A stretch of DNA of 64,000 nucleotides. It comes from Brevibacillus borstelensis (GTDB lineage Bacteria; Bacillota; Bacilli; Brevibacillales; Brevibacillaceae). The translations under genes were made by a program, and so were the position numbers. Where the stretch lies: NCBI RefSeq assembly GCF_003710865.1, contig NZ_RHHO01000038.1:124001-188000 (forward strand), given 5' to 3'. Position 1 is the stretch's first letter; each line of letters starts with the position of its first letter. Below the pieces are notes generated by a model, which was not told the origin of the DNA, did not search any database, and was given only the letters and a program-made list of their open reading frames with translations. This document shows positions 53,069 through 60,973 of the stretch, piece after piece.

Positions 53069-53725
53069 ATGACGCGACATGCTTTCGAAGAACAGCTTGA
53101 CGGCTTGCATCGCAAGCTGATGTCGATGGGGACGCTAGTAGAGGAAGCTATTCATAAATCGATCAAAAGCCTGGTCGAGCGTGACGTTCAACTGGCCGAG
53201 CAAGTCATCGCCAGCGACCACCTGATCAACGAGCTGGAGCACGAGATCGAGGTCGGCTGCTTTCAGATGATCGCTTTGCAACAGCCGGTCGGCGGAGACC
53301 TCCGGCGGCTGGGGACGATGCTCAAGCTGGTGACCGATTTGGAGCGGATGGGCGATCACGCGGTCTCGATTGCGAAGACTACGCGGAGGTTGATGGCCGA
53401 GCCGTATGTGAAGCCGCTGATCGATATTCCGTTGATGGCGGATCATGTCAAGGCGATGGTGCGGGACAGCCTGAATGCCTATATCGGGATTGACAAGCAG
53501 GCGGCAGAAGAGATTGCGGCCCGCGACGACATTGTCGACAAATTGTTTTCGACGATTTTCCGGGATCTCATCGACGTGATGACCAAGAACGGACAGTCGA
53601 TCTCGCAGGGCACGCATCTGTTGCTGGTGGCACAGTATCTGGAACGGATCGCGGATCATGTGACCAACATCTGCGAGTGGATTATATACATGAGCACCGG
53701 AAAAATGACCGATCTGAACAATTAG
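53069..53725 (+). CDS. phoU: Phosphate signalling protein PhoU
   Basis: A 218-aa all-helical protein with two PhoU repeats, each with the metal-binding E/D pattern: VEEAIHKSIKSLVERDVQLAEQVIASDHLINELEHEIE (about 22-60) and NAYIGIDKQAAEEIAARDDIVDKLFSTIF (about 137-165), and the hallmark ARY-like LLLVAQYLERIADHVTNICEW near the end. It links the Pst transporter to PhoR. GAGGGGG precedes ATG 53069; the frame extends to 53027. Pst genes are not adjacent; B. subtilis has polA at this place. Confidence 0.93.
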   Translation: MTRHAFEEQLDGLHRKLMSMGTLVEEAIHKSIKSLVERDVQLAEQVIASDHLINELEHEIEVGCFQMIALQQPVGGDLRRLGTMLKLVTDLERMGDHAVSIAKTTRRLMAEPYVKPLIDIPLMADHVKAMVRDSLNAYIGIDKQAAEEIAARDDIVDKLFSTIFRDLIDVMTKNGQSISQGTHLLLVAQYLERIADHVTNICEWIIYMSTGKMTDLNN

Positions 53726-53743
53726 AATAGAAGACTCGGGAAG

Positions 53744-53778
53744 AAGGCCGCTGACTGCATCGCAGAGCGGCCTTTTTG
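53744..53778 (+). terminator. Terminator of phoU
   Basis: Perfect 9-bp stem AAGGCCGCT/AGCGGCCTT (53744-53752 with 53766-53774), then TTT. Confidence 0.88.
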
Positions 53779-53898
53779 CTTGCCTGCAAGCTGTTACTGA
53801 ACGCCGGCACGTCCGTATTGTACAATCGCCTAATGGGCGGCTGCTGCATACGATATCGGGAAGCTGATTTTGCTTTTAGTTCTACAGGAGGGATTGCC

Positions 53899-54987
53899 AT
53901 GAGCGTCAACGAGCGTCATATTTATGCAGGCGGAAATACAGCGAGAGGGTATCGGTCTTTTTTGAACGCGATACTGACCGGGATCGATCGGCGCATTGTT
54001 CTTACTGGCGATGCAGAGGGACTCGCCAGCAGGTTAATCGAAAAAATCGGAGAACAGGCGATTCGACTTGGCCAGCGGGTCGAATGGATTCACTCTCCTT
54101 TTGTGAATGGAGCCTTTGATGGCGTAGTGATACCGGAGTGGAGTGCAGCAGTAGTTGACGGCGGATACCCGCGCCAGTTCAAGCCCGAGGGACCCGGCTT
54201 GATCGAGACCTATGTCAATTTGCAAGATGCTGTGGATAAACAAAAGCTTGCGTCTCATCGCGAAGAAATCGTTTCTTTGCTCGAGCGGATCGAGGCAAGC
54301 ACGCTGGAGGCGCACCAAGCGTTTGCGGAAGCGCTGCGGATTCACGATGAATGGGAGGGTATCTTTATCGCCCACCTCGACCGGGAAAAGGCGAATCAGG
54401 TGGGCGACGAAGTGATCCGCCTGTTTTTCGGTGAGGATACAGCGGCGAAGAGAGCCCGAGTCCGACGGATGTATTTGGGAGCAGCCACTTCTGCGGGTCC
54501 GAAGGATTTCGTCCCCAACCTGACAGCGGAAGTATCGAAGCGGTATTTGATAAAAGGAAGGCCGGGATCGGGCAAATCCACGATCTTGAAGCGCCTGGTC
54601 GCAGAAGCGCAGAGACGGGGATTTGATGCGGAGGTATACCACTGCGGCCTGGACCCGAACAGCCTGGATATGGTGGTCCTGCCGGAACGGGGTCTCGCCA
54701 TCTTTGACAGTACAGCCCCGCATGAATACTTTCCGGAGCGGGAAACCGATGAGGTCATCGACATGTACGAGAGGGCAATCCAGCCAGGGACGGATGAGCG
54801 GTATCAAAGTCAAATCGCCACCTTCCAGAAGCGTTACAAGGAGGCGACGAAAAGAGGCACTGCCTGCTTGAAGGCGGCAGAGGAATGCCGGATCCGCTTG
54901 TCTCTGATCTATCAGGAAGCGACAGACGAAAGAAAACTCGCAGAGCTTGAGGCAGCGATCTCCAGCCAACTGGGGTCTGACAGATAG
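53899..54987 (+). CDS. P-loop ATPase of the PRK06851 type
   Basis: A 362-aa protein with a duplicated P-loop NTPase plan. A complete Walker A loop IKGRPGSGKSTILKRL lies near residues 215-230; the N-terminal half has the equivalent position RRIVLTGDAEGLASRL, where the GKS is lost. An aspartate-containing strand GLAIFDSTAPH follows, and the C-terminus is a charged helix. I recognise it as the widespread uncharacterised Firmicute ATPase family PRK06851. AGGAGGG is 6 bases before ATG 53899; an upstream open frame to 53776 overlaps the phoU terminator. Confidence 0.78.
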   Translation: MSVNERHIYAGGNTARGYRSFLNAILTGIDRRIVLTGDAEGLASRLIEKIGEQAIRLGQRVEWIHSPFVNGAFDGVVIPEWSAAVVDGGYPRQFKPEGPGLIETYVNLQDAVDKQKLASHREEIVSLLERIEASTLEAHQAFAEALRIHDEWEGIFIAHLDREKANQVGDEVIRLFFGEDTAAKRARVRRMYLGAATSAGPKDFVPNLTAEVSKRYLIKGRPGSGKSTILKRLVAEAQRRGFDAEVYHCGLDPNSLDMVVLPERGLAIFDSTAPHEYFPERETDEVIDMYERAIQPGTDERYQSQIATFQKRYKEATKRGTACLKAAEECRIRLSLIYQEATDERKLAELEAAISSQLGSDR

Positions 54988-55007
54988 CCTGCTTGAAACT
55001 GACAGCT

Positions 55008-55028
55008 AGTCGGCCAGAGAGGCCGACT
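55008..55028. other. Hairpin between the ATPase and vanW genes
   Basis: Perfect 8-bp stem AGTCGGCC/GGCCGACT with a 5-base loop and no T run; possibly a weak terminator or processing site. Confidence 0.5.
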
Positions 55029-55095
55029 GGAGAACGGACCATTCGCATGAAACCCGTTTGACTGCTCATACTATGCCAAGGAGGTGAGCAGCCGG

Positions 55096-56052
55096 ATGGG
55101 TTTTTCTTTTGTCATGGCACTGATGCTTCTTGTGCATCCCTTGGACGCAACCGATTTCCTCCGGATCGTCTGGCAGGGAACCCCGATTGCCTATCTGGAT
55201 CGCGCCGATTACACATTGCCGCTTTCGGGCGTCCCTTTGATAGACGAGGCGAGGCTGGATGAGGTGCGAAAAAGTGTTGCGGCTCAAGTCTATCGGGCAC
55301 CGGTAGATGCCGCTATCAATGAGCGAGGGCAGATTATCGCTGAACAGAGAGGACAAGCTCTGGATGAAAAGGCCTTTTGGGGCCAGGTGTATGCCTACTT
55401 TTACGGAAACGGCCCGGCCCAGATCACCCCTGTCGTGCGCGATGTGCTTCCGCGTGTGGACCGCGCTTTGCTGGAGCAGGTGCGCAAGCGCAGGATCGGT
55501 CAATACACGACGTATTTTAATCCCCGAAACCACAATCGCTCTCATAACATACAGCTGGCTACGAAAGCGATTAACAACTATGTCGTTCTGCCGGGAGAAA
55601 CGTTTTCTTTCAATAAAGTGGTGGGCAAGCGAACGAAAAGCAGAGGCTATCTCGAAGCGCCGATTATCGTCAGAGGAGAACTGTCGGAGGGGATTGGCGG
55701 CGGGATTTGCCAGGTTTCTTCGACTCTGTTCAATGCAGTTGACAAAGCTGGCCTACATATCGTGAAAAGGTATTCGCACAGCCGCAACGTGCCGTATGTT
55801 CCTCCAGGCAGGGATGCTACCGTAAGCTGGTATGGCCCCGATTTCGTCTTCCAGAACAAATACGCATATCCGATCCTGATCCGTGCTTATTCCGCGAATG
55901 GAAGCATGATGGTGACGATTCACTCATTCCCGGAGATTGAATACGAACCGAGAAATGTGCCAAGCGTACAGTTTCAGCTTCCGGAAGAAGAGCCAGCCGG
56001 TCCTGTTTCGCATAAGGGTACAACAGTTGTCAGTTCGCAGCTTCCAGTTTAA
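55096..56052 (+). CDS. VanW family protein
   Basis: A 318-aa protein. Residues 1-15 are hydrophobic (GFSFVMALMLLVHP) and may be a short signal or anchor. A YoaR-like N-terminal region (20-125) precedes the VanW domain (about 135-275: TTYFNPRNHNRSHNIQLATKAINNYVVLPGETFSFN, GGGICQVSSTLFNAV, RNVPYVPPGRDATVSW). VanW domains occur in vancomycin-resistance and cell-wall loci but have no known activity. AAGGAGGTGA ends 8 bases before ATG 55096. Confidence 0.88.
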   Translation: MGFSFVMALMLLVHPLDATDFLRIVWQGTPIAYLDRADYTLPLSGVPLIDEARLDEVRKSVAAQVYRAPVDAAINERGQIIAEQRGQALDEKAFWGQVYAYFYGNGPAQITPVVRDVLPRVDRALLEQVRKRRIGQYTTYFNPRNHNRSHNIQLATKAINNYVVLPGETFSFNKVVGKRTKSRGYLEAPIIVRGELSEGIGGGICQVSSTLFNAVDKAGLHIVKRYSHSRNVPYVPPGRDATVSWYGPDFVFQNKYAYPILIRAYSANGSMMVTIHSFPEIEYEPRNVPSVQFQLPEEEPAGPVSHKGTTVVSSQLPV

Positions 56053-56090
56053 GACAGCACCTGCTCCAGGGGGCTGTCTTCCTCGTTTTT
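56051..56090 (+). terminator. Terminator of the vanW gene
   Basis: Stem AAGACAGC/GCTGTCTT (56051-56058 with 56073-56080), then CCTCGTTTTT. Confidence 0.8.
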
Positions 56091-56146
56091 AAAGAAAAAA
56101 ATGTTCAACAGAAGACAGTTTTATTCAAAGGCAATTCAAAAAAAGG

Positions 56147-56206
56147 TTGTAATCATAAACGAAAACACGTATAGTATTTCGTGTGATAAAATTTCGTGTG
56201 CGAAAT
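56147..56206 (+). promoter_or_regulatory. Promoter and MarR-type operator of the efflux operon
   Basis: TTGTAA (56147-56152), 17 bases, TATAGT (56170-56175). ATTTCGTGTG occurs at 56176-56185 and again at 56191-56200; the second copy continues into the perfect palindrome ATTTCGTGTGCGAAAT (56191-56206). The position at and just after the transcription start suits repression by the MarR protein encoded 24 bases later. Confidence 0.8.
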
Positions 56207-56229
56207 AACTTGATCAGAAGGGGGAAGCC

Positions 56230-56655
56230 ATGAACAAGCCAGTGGTCATCCGCGACCTTTTAAAACGCCTGAACAAGACGATCAACATGATTGCTGCCAG
56301 AGAATTGGAGAAAGTCGGATTGACCTATCCGCAGTTGATGGTTTTGCGGCATCTTAAAGATGAAATGCTCACCATCGGCCAGATCAGCAAGGCTGTCGAT
56401 CTGTCTTACAGTACGGTTTCAGGCATCATTGATCGGTTGGAGAGAGAGCAGCTGGTAGAACGTCTAAGAGATGAAAAAGATCGCCGCGTTGTCTGGATTC
56501 GCTCGACGGATAAAGTGAGGGAGCAATTCGAAAAACTGCCGATCTTTTCTGAAGCGTACTACAGTACACTGTTTAGCGACTTTTCTGATGCAGAGCTGGG
56601 GCAAATCGTTCGCGCCTTGGAGACTCTGATCACCAAACTAGAGAAAGAAAGCTGA
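56230..56655 (+). CDS. MarR family transcriptional regulator
   Basis: A 141-aa winged-helix regulator: dimerisation helix 5-30, recognition helix LSYSTVSGIIDRLEREQLVERLRDEKDRRVVWIRST (about 58-95, with the DxRxxx wing), and C-terminal helix LGQIVRALETLITKLEKE. AGGGGGAA lies before the ATG. First gene of a drug-efflux operon; it probably represses it through the ATTTCGTGTG repeats and is released by a toxic small molecule. Confidence 0.9.
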   Translation: MNKPVVIRDLLKRLNKTINMIAARELEKVGLTYPQLMVLRHLKDEMLTIGQISKAVDLSYSTVSGIIDRLEREQLVERLRDEKDRRVVWIRSTDKVREQFEKLPIFSEAYYSTLFSDFSDAELGQIVRALETLITKLEKES

Positions 56656-56664
56656 GGAGAAACC

Positions 56665-57324
56665 ATGAAGCGAAAAATCATTTTGTATGTCATCTTGCTC
56701 CTGGTGGTGGCAGCGGGAGGAGGCATCGGCTATTACTACTGGTATCAAGGCAGTCATTACGTTACTACCGAAGACGCACGAATCAGCGGAGACATTTACC
56801 GCGTTATGCCGCGTATTGCCGGAAAGCTCCAGAAGCTTTCCATTGCGGATGGCGATACGGTCGTTGCCGATCAAATCGTAGGGCAACAGGATACGACCAA
56901 TCTGACGACCAATCTTCTGGAAAATGCTCTTCTTCGCGCACCCATTACAGGTACGGTGATCAAAACGCTGGCAAAGGAAGGGGAGGTTGTTTCCCCGGGT
57001 CAATCCATCGCCATGGTCGTTGACGAATCCAAGCTGTACGTTTCTGCCAATGTGGAGGAAACAGAGCTCAACCGGCTGAAACTGGGACAAAAAGTGGACA
57101 TTGTGCTGGATGCCTATCCGAAAACCAAGCTGCTTGGACACTTGATCGAGATCGGCCAAGCGACAAACTCCACTTTTTCGTTGATGCCTGCTGTTAGCAC
57201 AAGCGGCAACTTTACCAAAGTCACCCAGCGCATTCCGATCAAAATCGCGATCGACGATACCGCTGGGCTTCATCTGGCCGCCGGACTGAACGCAGAAATC
57301 AAAGTGCACGTGAAGGAGATGTAA
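56665..57324 (+). CDS. HlyD/EmrA-like membrane fusion protein, short form
   Basis: A 219-aa adaptor with an N-terminal membrane anchor (residues 5-25), then a biotinyl-lipoyl-like half (YVTTEDARISGDIYRVMPRIAGKLQKLSIADGDTV), an almost absent coiled-coil hairpin (about 15 residues instead of 60-120), and the second lipoyl half plus beta-barrel (LRAPITGTVIKTLAKEGEVVSPGQSIAMVVDESKLYVSANVEET). It pairs with the MFS pump two genes on. GAGGAG is 5 bases before the ATG. The tiny hairpin fits a Gram-positive envelope without outer membrane. Confidence 0.88.
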   Translation: MKRKIILYVILLLVVAAGGGIGYYYWYQGSHYVTTEDARISGDIYRVMPRIAGKLQKLSIADGDTVVADQIVGQQDTTNLTTNLLENALLRAPITGTVIKTLAKEGEVVSPGQSIAMVVDESKLYVSANVEETELNRLKLGQKVDIVLDAYPKTKLLGHLIEIGQATNSTFSLMPAVSTSGNFTKVTQRIPIKIAIDDTAGLHLAAGLNAEIKVHVKEM

Positions 57325-57328
57325 AAAC

Positions 57329-58561
57329 ATGAATAAAGCGAGACAATGGAAGACGCTGGGTACCGTATTGGCAGCCGTTTCGCTGATTGCGGCTGGATGC
57401 AGTGAGCCGTCTTCAGCCGGACCATCAGAAAGCGCTCCGGTTGTAAAGGTATGGAAAGCGGACATGGCCGGAACCAGTGCGATCTCCAACGGTAAAATAG
57501 CAGCAGCTGATGAAATTCAAGTCGTCTCCAAGCTGTCCGGAAAAGTAGCACAGGTCAATGTAAAGGAAGGCTCTGTCGTAAAAAAAGGCGATATCCTCGT
57601 AACGCTGGAGGCGACAGATTACCTGGAGCAAATGAAGCAAGCCGAAGCCGCGATCGCGAGCGCACAAGCGCGGCTGCATGACACCCAGGCAGGAGCGCGG
57701 ACACAAGAGCTGCAACGCCTGGCAAGCGGTGTGGAGCAGGCAAAAGCTACGCTGCAGGTGGCTGAAAATACAGCCAACCGGATGAAGGCGTTGTTTGACT
57801 CGGGCGCGATTTCCCAAGCCGAGTACGAAAAGACTACACTCGATCTGGAAAAGGCAAGGACAGCCCTCGACCAGGCACAGGCCCAATACGATTTGGCCAA
57901 GGAGGGACCTACCTCCAATACAATAGCAGCCCTGCAGGCTGAGGTGAGCCGCCTGCAATCCAGCCTGGAGCTGGCGAAAAACACTTATCAAAACACGATG
58001 ATCCAATCGCCGATTTCCGGTATCGTCGCCAAGAAAAACATCGATCCGGGTGAAATGGCACAGCCGGGCGCGCCGCTCCTCGTACTGGTCAACATGGACC
58101 GGGTAAAAGTGGAAGCGAGCGTTCCGCAAGAGCAGATTAACCAGATCAAGGTAGGCGCCCCGGTCGATGTGAAGGTTAACAGTCTTGGCGGAAAGGTGCT
58201 GAAGGGAACCGTAGAGTTCGTCAGCCCGATCTCTGACGCCAACAGCAGCTCTTTCCCAATCAAAGTAACGGTAGACAATAAAGACGGCGAGCTGCGCGCC
58301 GGCATGCTTGCCGAGGTGTACCTGCCGAATCAGGCAGAAGCATCCAACTCTTGGAAAGTGCCCGCTTCTTCTATCGTAACGAAAGACAATAAACATTACG
58401 TTTTCAAAGTAGACCAGGATGTCGTTCATCAGGTGGAAGTCTCTGTAGGAGAAACATCGGGCGAATGGACGAGTGTCACGCAAGGTGTGAACCAAAACGA
58501 CCGTCTGGTGCTGACACCGACTGATTCATTGGCCGAAGGCAGCAAAGTAATCGTCAACTAG
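57329..58561 (+). CDS. Lipoprotein membrane fusion protein (RND/MacA-type adaptor)
   Basis: A 410-aa adaptor anchored by a lipid: signal 1-23 with lipobox I-A-A-G-C. Lipoyl half IQVVSKLSGKVAQVNVKEGSVVKKGDILVTLE (about 55-90), a long coiled-coil hairpin (about 95-220, rich in A, Q, E, with DSGAISQAEYEKTTLDLEKARTAL), second lipoyl half IQSPISGIVAKKNIDPGEMAQPGAPLL, then beta-barrel and membrane-proximal domains. It starts 4 bases after the first adaptor. Two different adaptors in one operon is unusual. Confidence 0.9.
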   Translation: MNKARQWKTLGTVLAAVSLIAAGCSEPSSAGPSESAPVVKVWKADMAGTSAISNGKIAAADEIQVVSKLSGKVAQVNVKEGSVVKKGDILVTLEATDYLEQMKQAEAAIASAQARLHDTQAGARTQELQRLASGVEQAKATLQVAENTANRMKALFDSGAISQAEYEKTTLDLEKARTALDQAQAQYDLAKEGPTSNTIAALQAEVSRLQSSLELAKNTYQNTMIQSPISGIVAKKNIDPGEMAQPGAPLLVLVNMDRVKVEASVPQEQINQIKVGAPVDVKVNSLGGKVLKGTVEFVSPISDANSSSFPIKVTVDNKDGELRAGMLAEVYLPNQAEASNSWKVPASSIVTKDNKHYVFKVDQDVVHQVEVSVGETSGEWTSVTQGVNQNDRLVLTPTDSLAEGSKVIVN

Positions 58562-58575
58562 CGGAGGTGATAAAA

Positions 58576-60153
58576 ATGGCGGAAGCAGCGACACAGCAAA
58601 AGGACGGCGGGAGTGGCGGAATGTGGATTACACTTCTGGCCATCCTCATGGGGACTTTCGTTGCTATCTTGAACAACAGTCTGATCAACGTCGCCTTGCC
58701 AACGCTGGTAAACGTATTCGGTTCAACCACTGATACGATCCAATGGGTATTGACGGGATACATGCTTGCCAACGCCGTTGTCATTCCCATGAGCGGTTCC
58801 CTCGGCGACAAATTCGGATACAAACGGGTCTTCCTGATCTCGCTGATCGCGTTTACGGCATCCTCCGTCTTGTGCGCGATGGCCTGGAGCGACACGAGTA
58901 TGATCGCCTTCCGCATCATTCAAGGTCTGAGCGGGGGGTTGATCATGCCGATCGGGATGTCGATGATTTACATGATCGTCCCCCGGGAAAAAATCGGGAT
59001 GGCGCTCGGTTTGTTCGGGATCGCTTCGATGGTGGCCCCTGCTGTAGGGCCGACGCTCGGCGGATATTTGATCCAATACCTCAACTGGCATTTTCTGTTC
59101 CTGGTCAGCGTCCCTGTGGGCATTTTCGCGATTATCATGAGCAGCGCCCTGTTGAAGGAAACGGAGAAGAAGCCTGATCTGAAGTTTGATTACCCGGGAG
59201 CGATTCTGTCGATCATCGCTTTTGGGACCCTGCTTCTGGCGCTCAGCAAAGGCCAGTCGGAAGGATGGAGCTCCTTCTTCATTGTCAGCCTGTTTTTCAT
59301 CGCTTTTTCCAGTCTGGCTCTGTTCGTATGGGTGGAGCTTGGCAAGGAGCAGCCACTGCTTGATCTGAGTCTGTTTAAAATACCGGTGTTTACGCTCAGC
59401 GTGATCACTTCAAGCTTCGTCATGATGGGGATGATGGGCGGGATCTTCATGATGCCGATCTTCCTGCAAAACATCCAGGGCATGTCGGCGATGGATTCAG
59501 GCTTGCTGCTCATGCCCCAATCAATCGCGATGGCCATCATGATGCCGATCAGCGGGAAGCTGTTTGACAAATACGGAATCGGTCCGATTGCCCTGGTAGG
59601 TTTGACAGTCATGGGGATCACGACATTTGAGCTGCACAATCTGGAGGCGGATACGCCGCACCATTGGCTCAATACGATCCTGACGATTCGCGGTCTGGGA
59701 ATCGGATTGTGCATGATGACGCTGTCAACCGTAGGGATGAACGCCGTCCCCCGGATGATCGTAGGGAAAGCCTCGTCCTTGTCCAACGTGATCCGGCAGG
59801 TGATGAGCTCGTTCGGGATCGCGCTCTTGACGATGGTCATGACGACTCGGACGAACTTCCACTCTGCGACGATTTCCGAAAGCATTACCATCACATCTAC
59901 GGCAGCTGCTGACTTTATCAGAGGCTTGACCGGCATGTTTACCCAGGCGGGCGTAGATGCGGCAACAGCGCAAGGCGGAGCCAGCTCCGTGCTGATGGGG
60001 ATGATCATAAAGGAAGCAACCGTGCGCGGCATTGCCGACGCGATGCTGATTTCATCCATCCCCATTTTCTGCTCGATCCCGCTGATTTACTTCCTGCACA
60101 AAAAGCCGAAGAAACAAGGCGCCGCGGAAGAAAAGCAAAAAGCGGCAGCGTAA
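58576..60153 (+). CDS. DHA2 (EmrB/QacA) family multidrug MFS transporter
   Basis: A 525-aa pump with 14 predicted transmembrane segments. Motif A GSLGDKFGYKRVF is near residues 74-86, motif C region GIASMVAPAVGPTLGGYL near 152-169, and the DHA2 start GTFVAILNNSLINVALPTLVNVFG near 28-51. It exports hydrophobic toxic compounds by proton antiport, with one or both upstream adaptors. Start ATG 58576 follows GGAGGTG by 6 bases; GTG 58567 overlaps the site. Last gene of the MarR operon. Confidence 0.92.
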   Translation: MAEAATQQKDGGSGGMWITLLAILMGTFVAILNNSLINVALPTLVNVFGSTTDTIQWVLTGYMLANAVVIPMSGSLGDKFGYKRVFLISLIAFTASSVLCAMAWSDTSMIAFRIIQGLSGGLIMPIGMSMIYMIVPREKIGMALGLFGIASMVAPAVGPTLGGYLIQYLNWHFLFLVSVPVGIFAIIMSSALLKETEKKPDLKFDYPGAILSIIAFGTLLLALSKGQSEGWSSFFIVSLFFIAFSSLALFVWVELGKEQPLLDLSLFKIPVFTLSVITSSFVMMGMMGGIFMMPIFLQNIQGMSAMDSGLLLMPQSIAMAIMMPISGKLFDKYGIGPIALVGLTVMGITTFELHNLEADTPHHWLNTILTIRGLGIGLCMMTLSTVGMNAVPRMIVGKASSLSNVIRQVMSSFGIALLTMVMTTRTNFHSATISESITITSTAAADFIRGLTGMFTQAGVDAATAQGGASSVLMGMIIKEATVRGIADAMLISSIPIFCSIPLIYFLHKKPKKQGAAEEKQKAAA

Positions 60154-60176
60154 TGGCTGGCATATTTCAAGAAGCG

Positions 60177-60234
60177 AGAGGTTGTTCTCAAAGCGTTTTT
60201 TCGTTTTGGGGACGCCTCTTTTTTTGTTCTTCTG
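60177..60234 (+). terminator. Likely terminator of the efflux operon
   Basis: An imperfect, G-U-containing stem (GAGG...CCTC with AAAGCG/CGTTTT inside), followed by a run of eight T at about 60221. Moderate support. Confidence 0.55.
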
Positions 60235-60269
60235 CACCTCTTGGGCGTCTTTTATAACAAAAAAATATA

Positions 60270-60297
60270 TTGTGATATTATATCTTTTAGATATAAT
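60270..60297 (+). promoter_or_regulatory. padR promoter with perfect palindrome over the -10
   Basis: TTGTGA (60270-60275), 16 bases, TATAAT (60292-60297). ATTATATCT (60277-60285) and AGATATAAT (60289-60297) form a perfect inverted repeat covering the spacer and -10, a strong candidate for autorepression by PadR. Confidence 0.75.
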
Positions 60298-60331
60298 GGA
60301 GGCAGATCAATCGATTAAGGAGGCCATAAGC

Positions 60332-60898
60332 TTGACCGAATTGTTCATACTAGGCGAATTGACGGGATCTCCGATGCATGGGTATTTGCTGCACACGATT
60401 TTGAACGGGATTATCGGACCTACGAGAAAAATCAGCTGGGGGGTGCTGTATCCGCTTATTCATAGCCTGGTTGCAGATGGGCTGATCGAGCAGGTCCCCG
60501 ATGAACAGCAGGAAGGTGTCCGGCAGGGAAGAGGAAAGAAGAAAAAAATGTACAGAATAACGGAGGATGGCAGACGCCGCTTTTTTCAGCTAATGGAAGA
60601 ACCGATTCCATACTCGCCGGATTATGAGCTGCATTTTTATACCAAGTTTTCAAATTTTGACATGATCAGCAGAGAACTGCAGTTCTTGATTTTGCACCAG
60701 TACAAGGATTACCTGCGGTTTGAGATCCGCCATGAAGAAGAACGGGTGGAGAATGTGAGCAAAGACGAAATGATGCCCGATGCGGAACGACACTACAATT
60801 TGATCTGGTTCCGGCATAGGTTGGACAAACTCCGTTTTGACGAAGAGTGGGTTCTACAATTAATCAATAACCTTCGTATGGAGGGGATTGAGCGTTAG
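60332..60898 (+). CDS. PadR family transcriptional regulator
   Basis: A 188-aa regulator. The PadR winged helix occupies residues 1-95 (TELFILGELTGSPMHGYLLHTILN, ISWGVLYPLIHSLVADGLIEQ, KKKMYRITEDGRRRFFQLM), and a helical Vir_act_alpha-type C-terminal domain follows (about 100-185). Start TTG 60332 is chosen since AAGGAGG ends 8 bases before it and the protein begins at the conserved first helix; ATG 60296 lies inside the operator. It is followed by a glycosyltransferase it may control. Confidence 0.85.
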   Translation: MTELFILGELTGSPMHGYLLHTILNGIIGPTRKISWGVLYPLIHSLVADGLIEQVPDEQQEGVRQGRGKKKKMYRITEDGRRRFFQLMEEPIPYSPDYELHFYTKFSNFDMISRELQFLILHQYKDYLRFEIRHEEERVENVSKDEMMPDAERHYNLIWFRHRLDKLRFDEEWVLQLINNLRMEGIER

Positions 60899-60973
60899 TG
60901 AATGTATAGTGGTGGCGACGACGCAAATAGGTTGCGCCTGGAGCTGTGTACTTCATGATGAAAGGTGATGACT

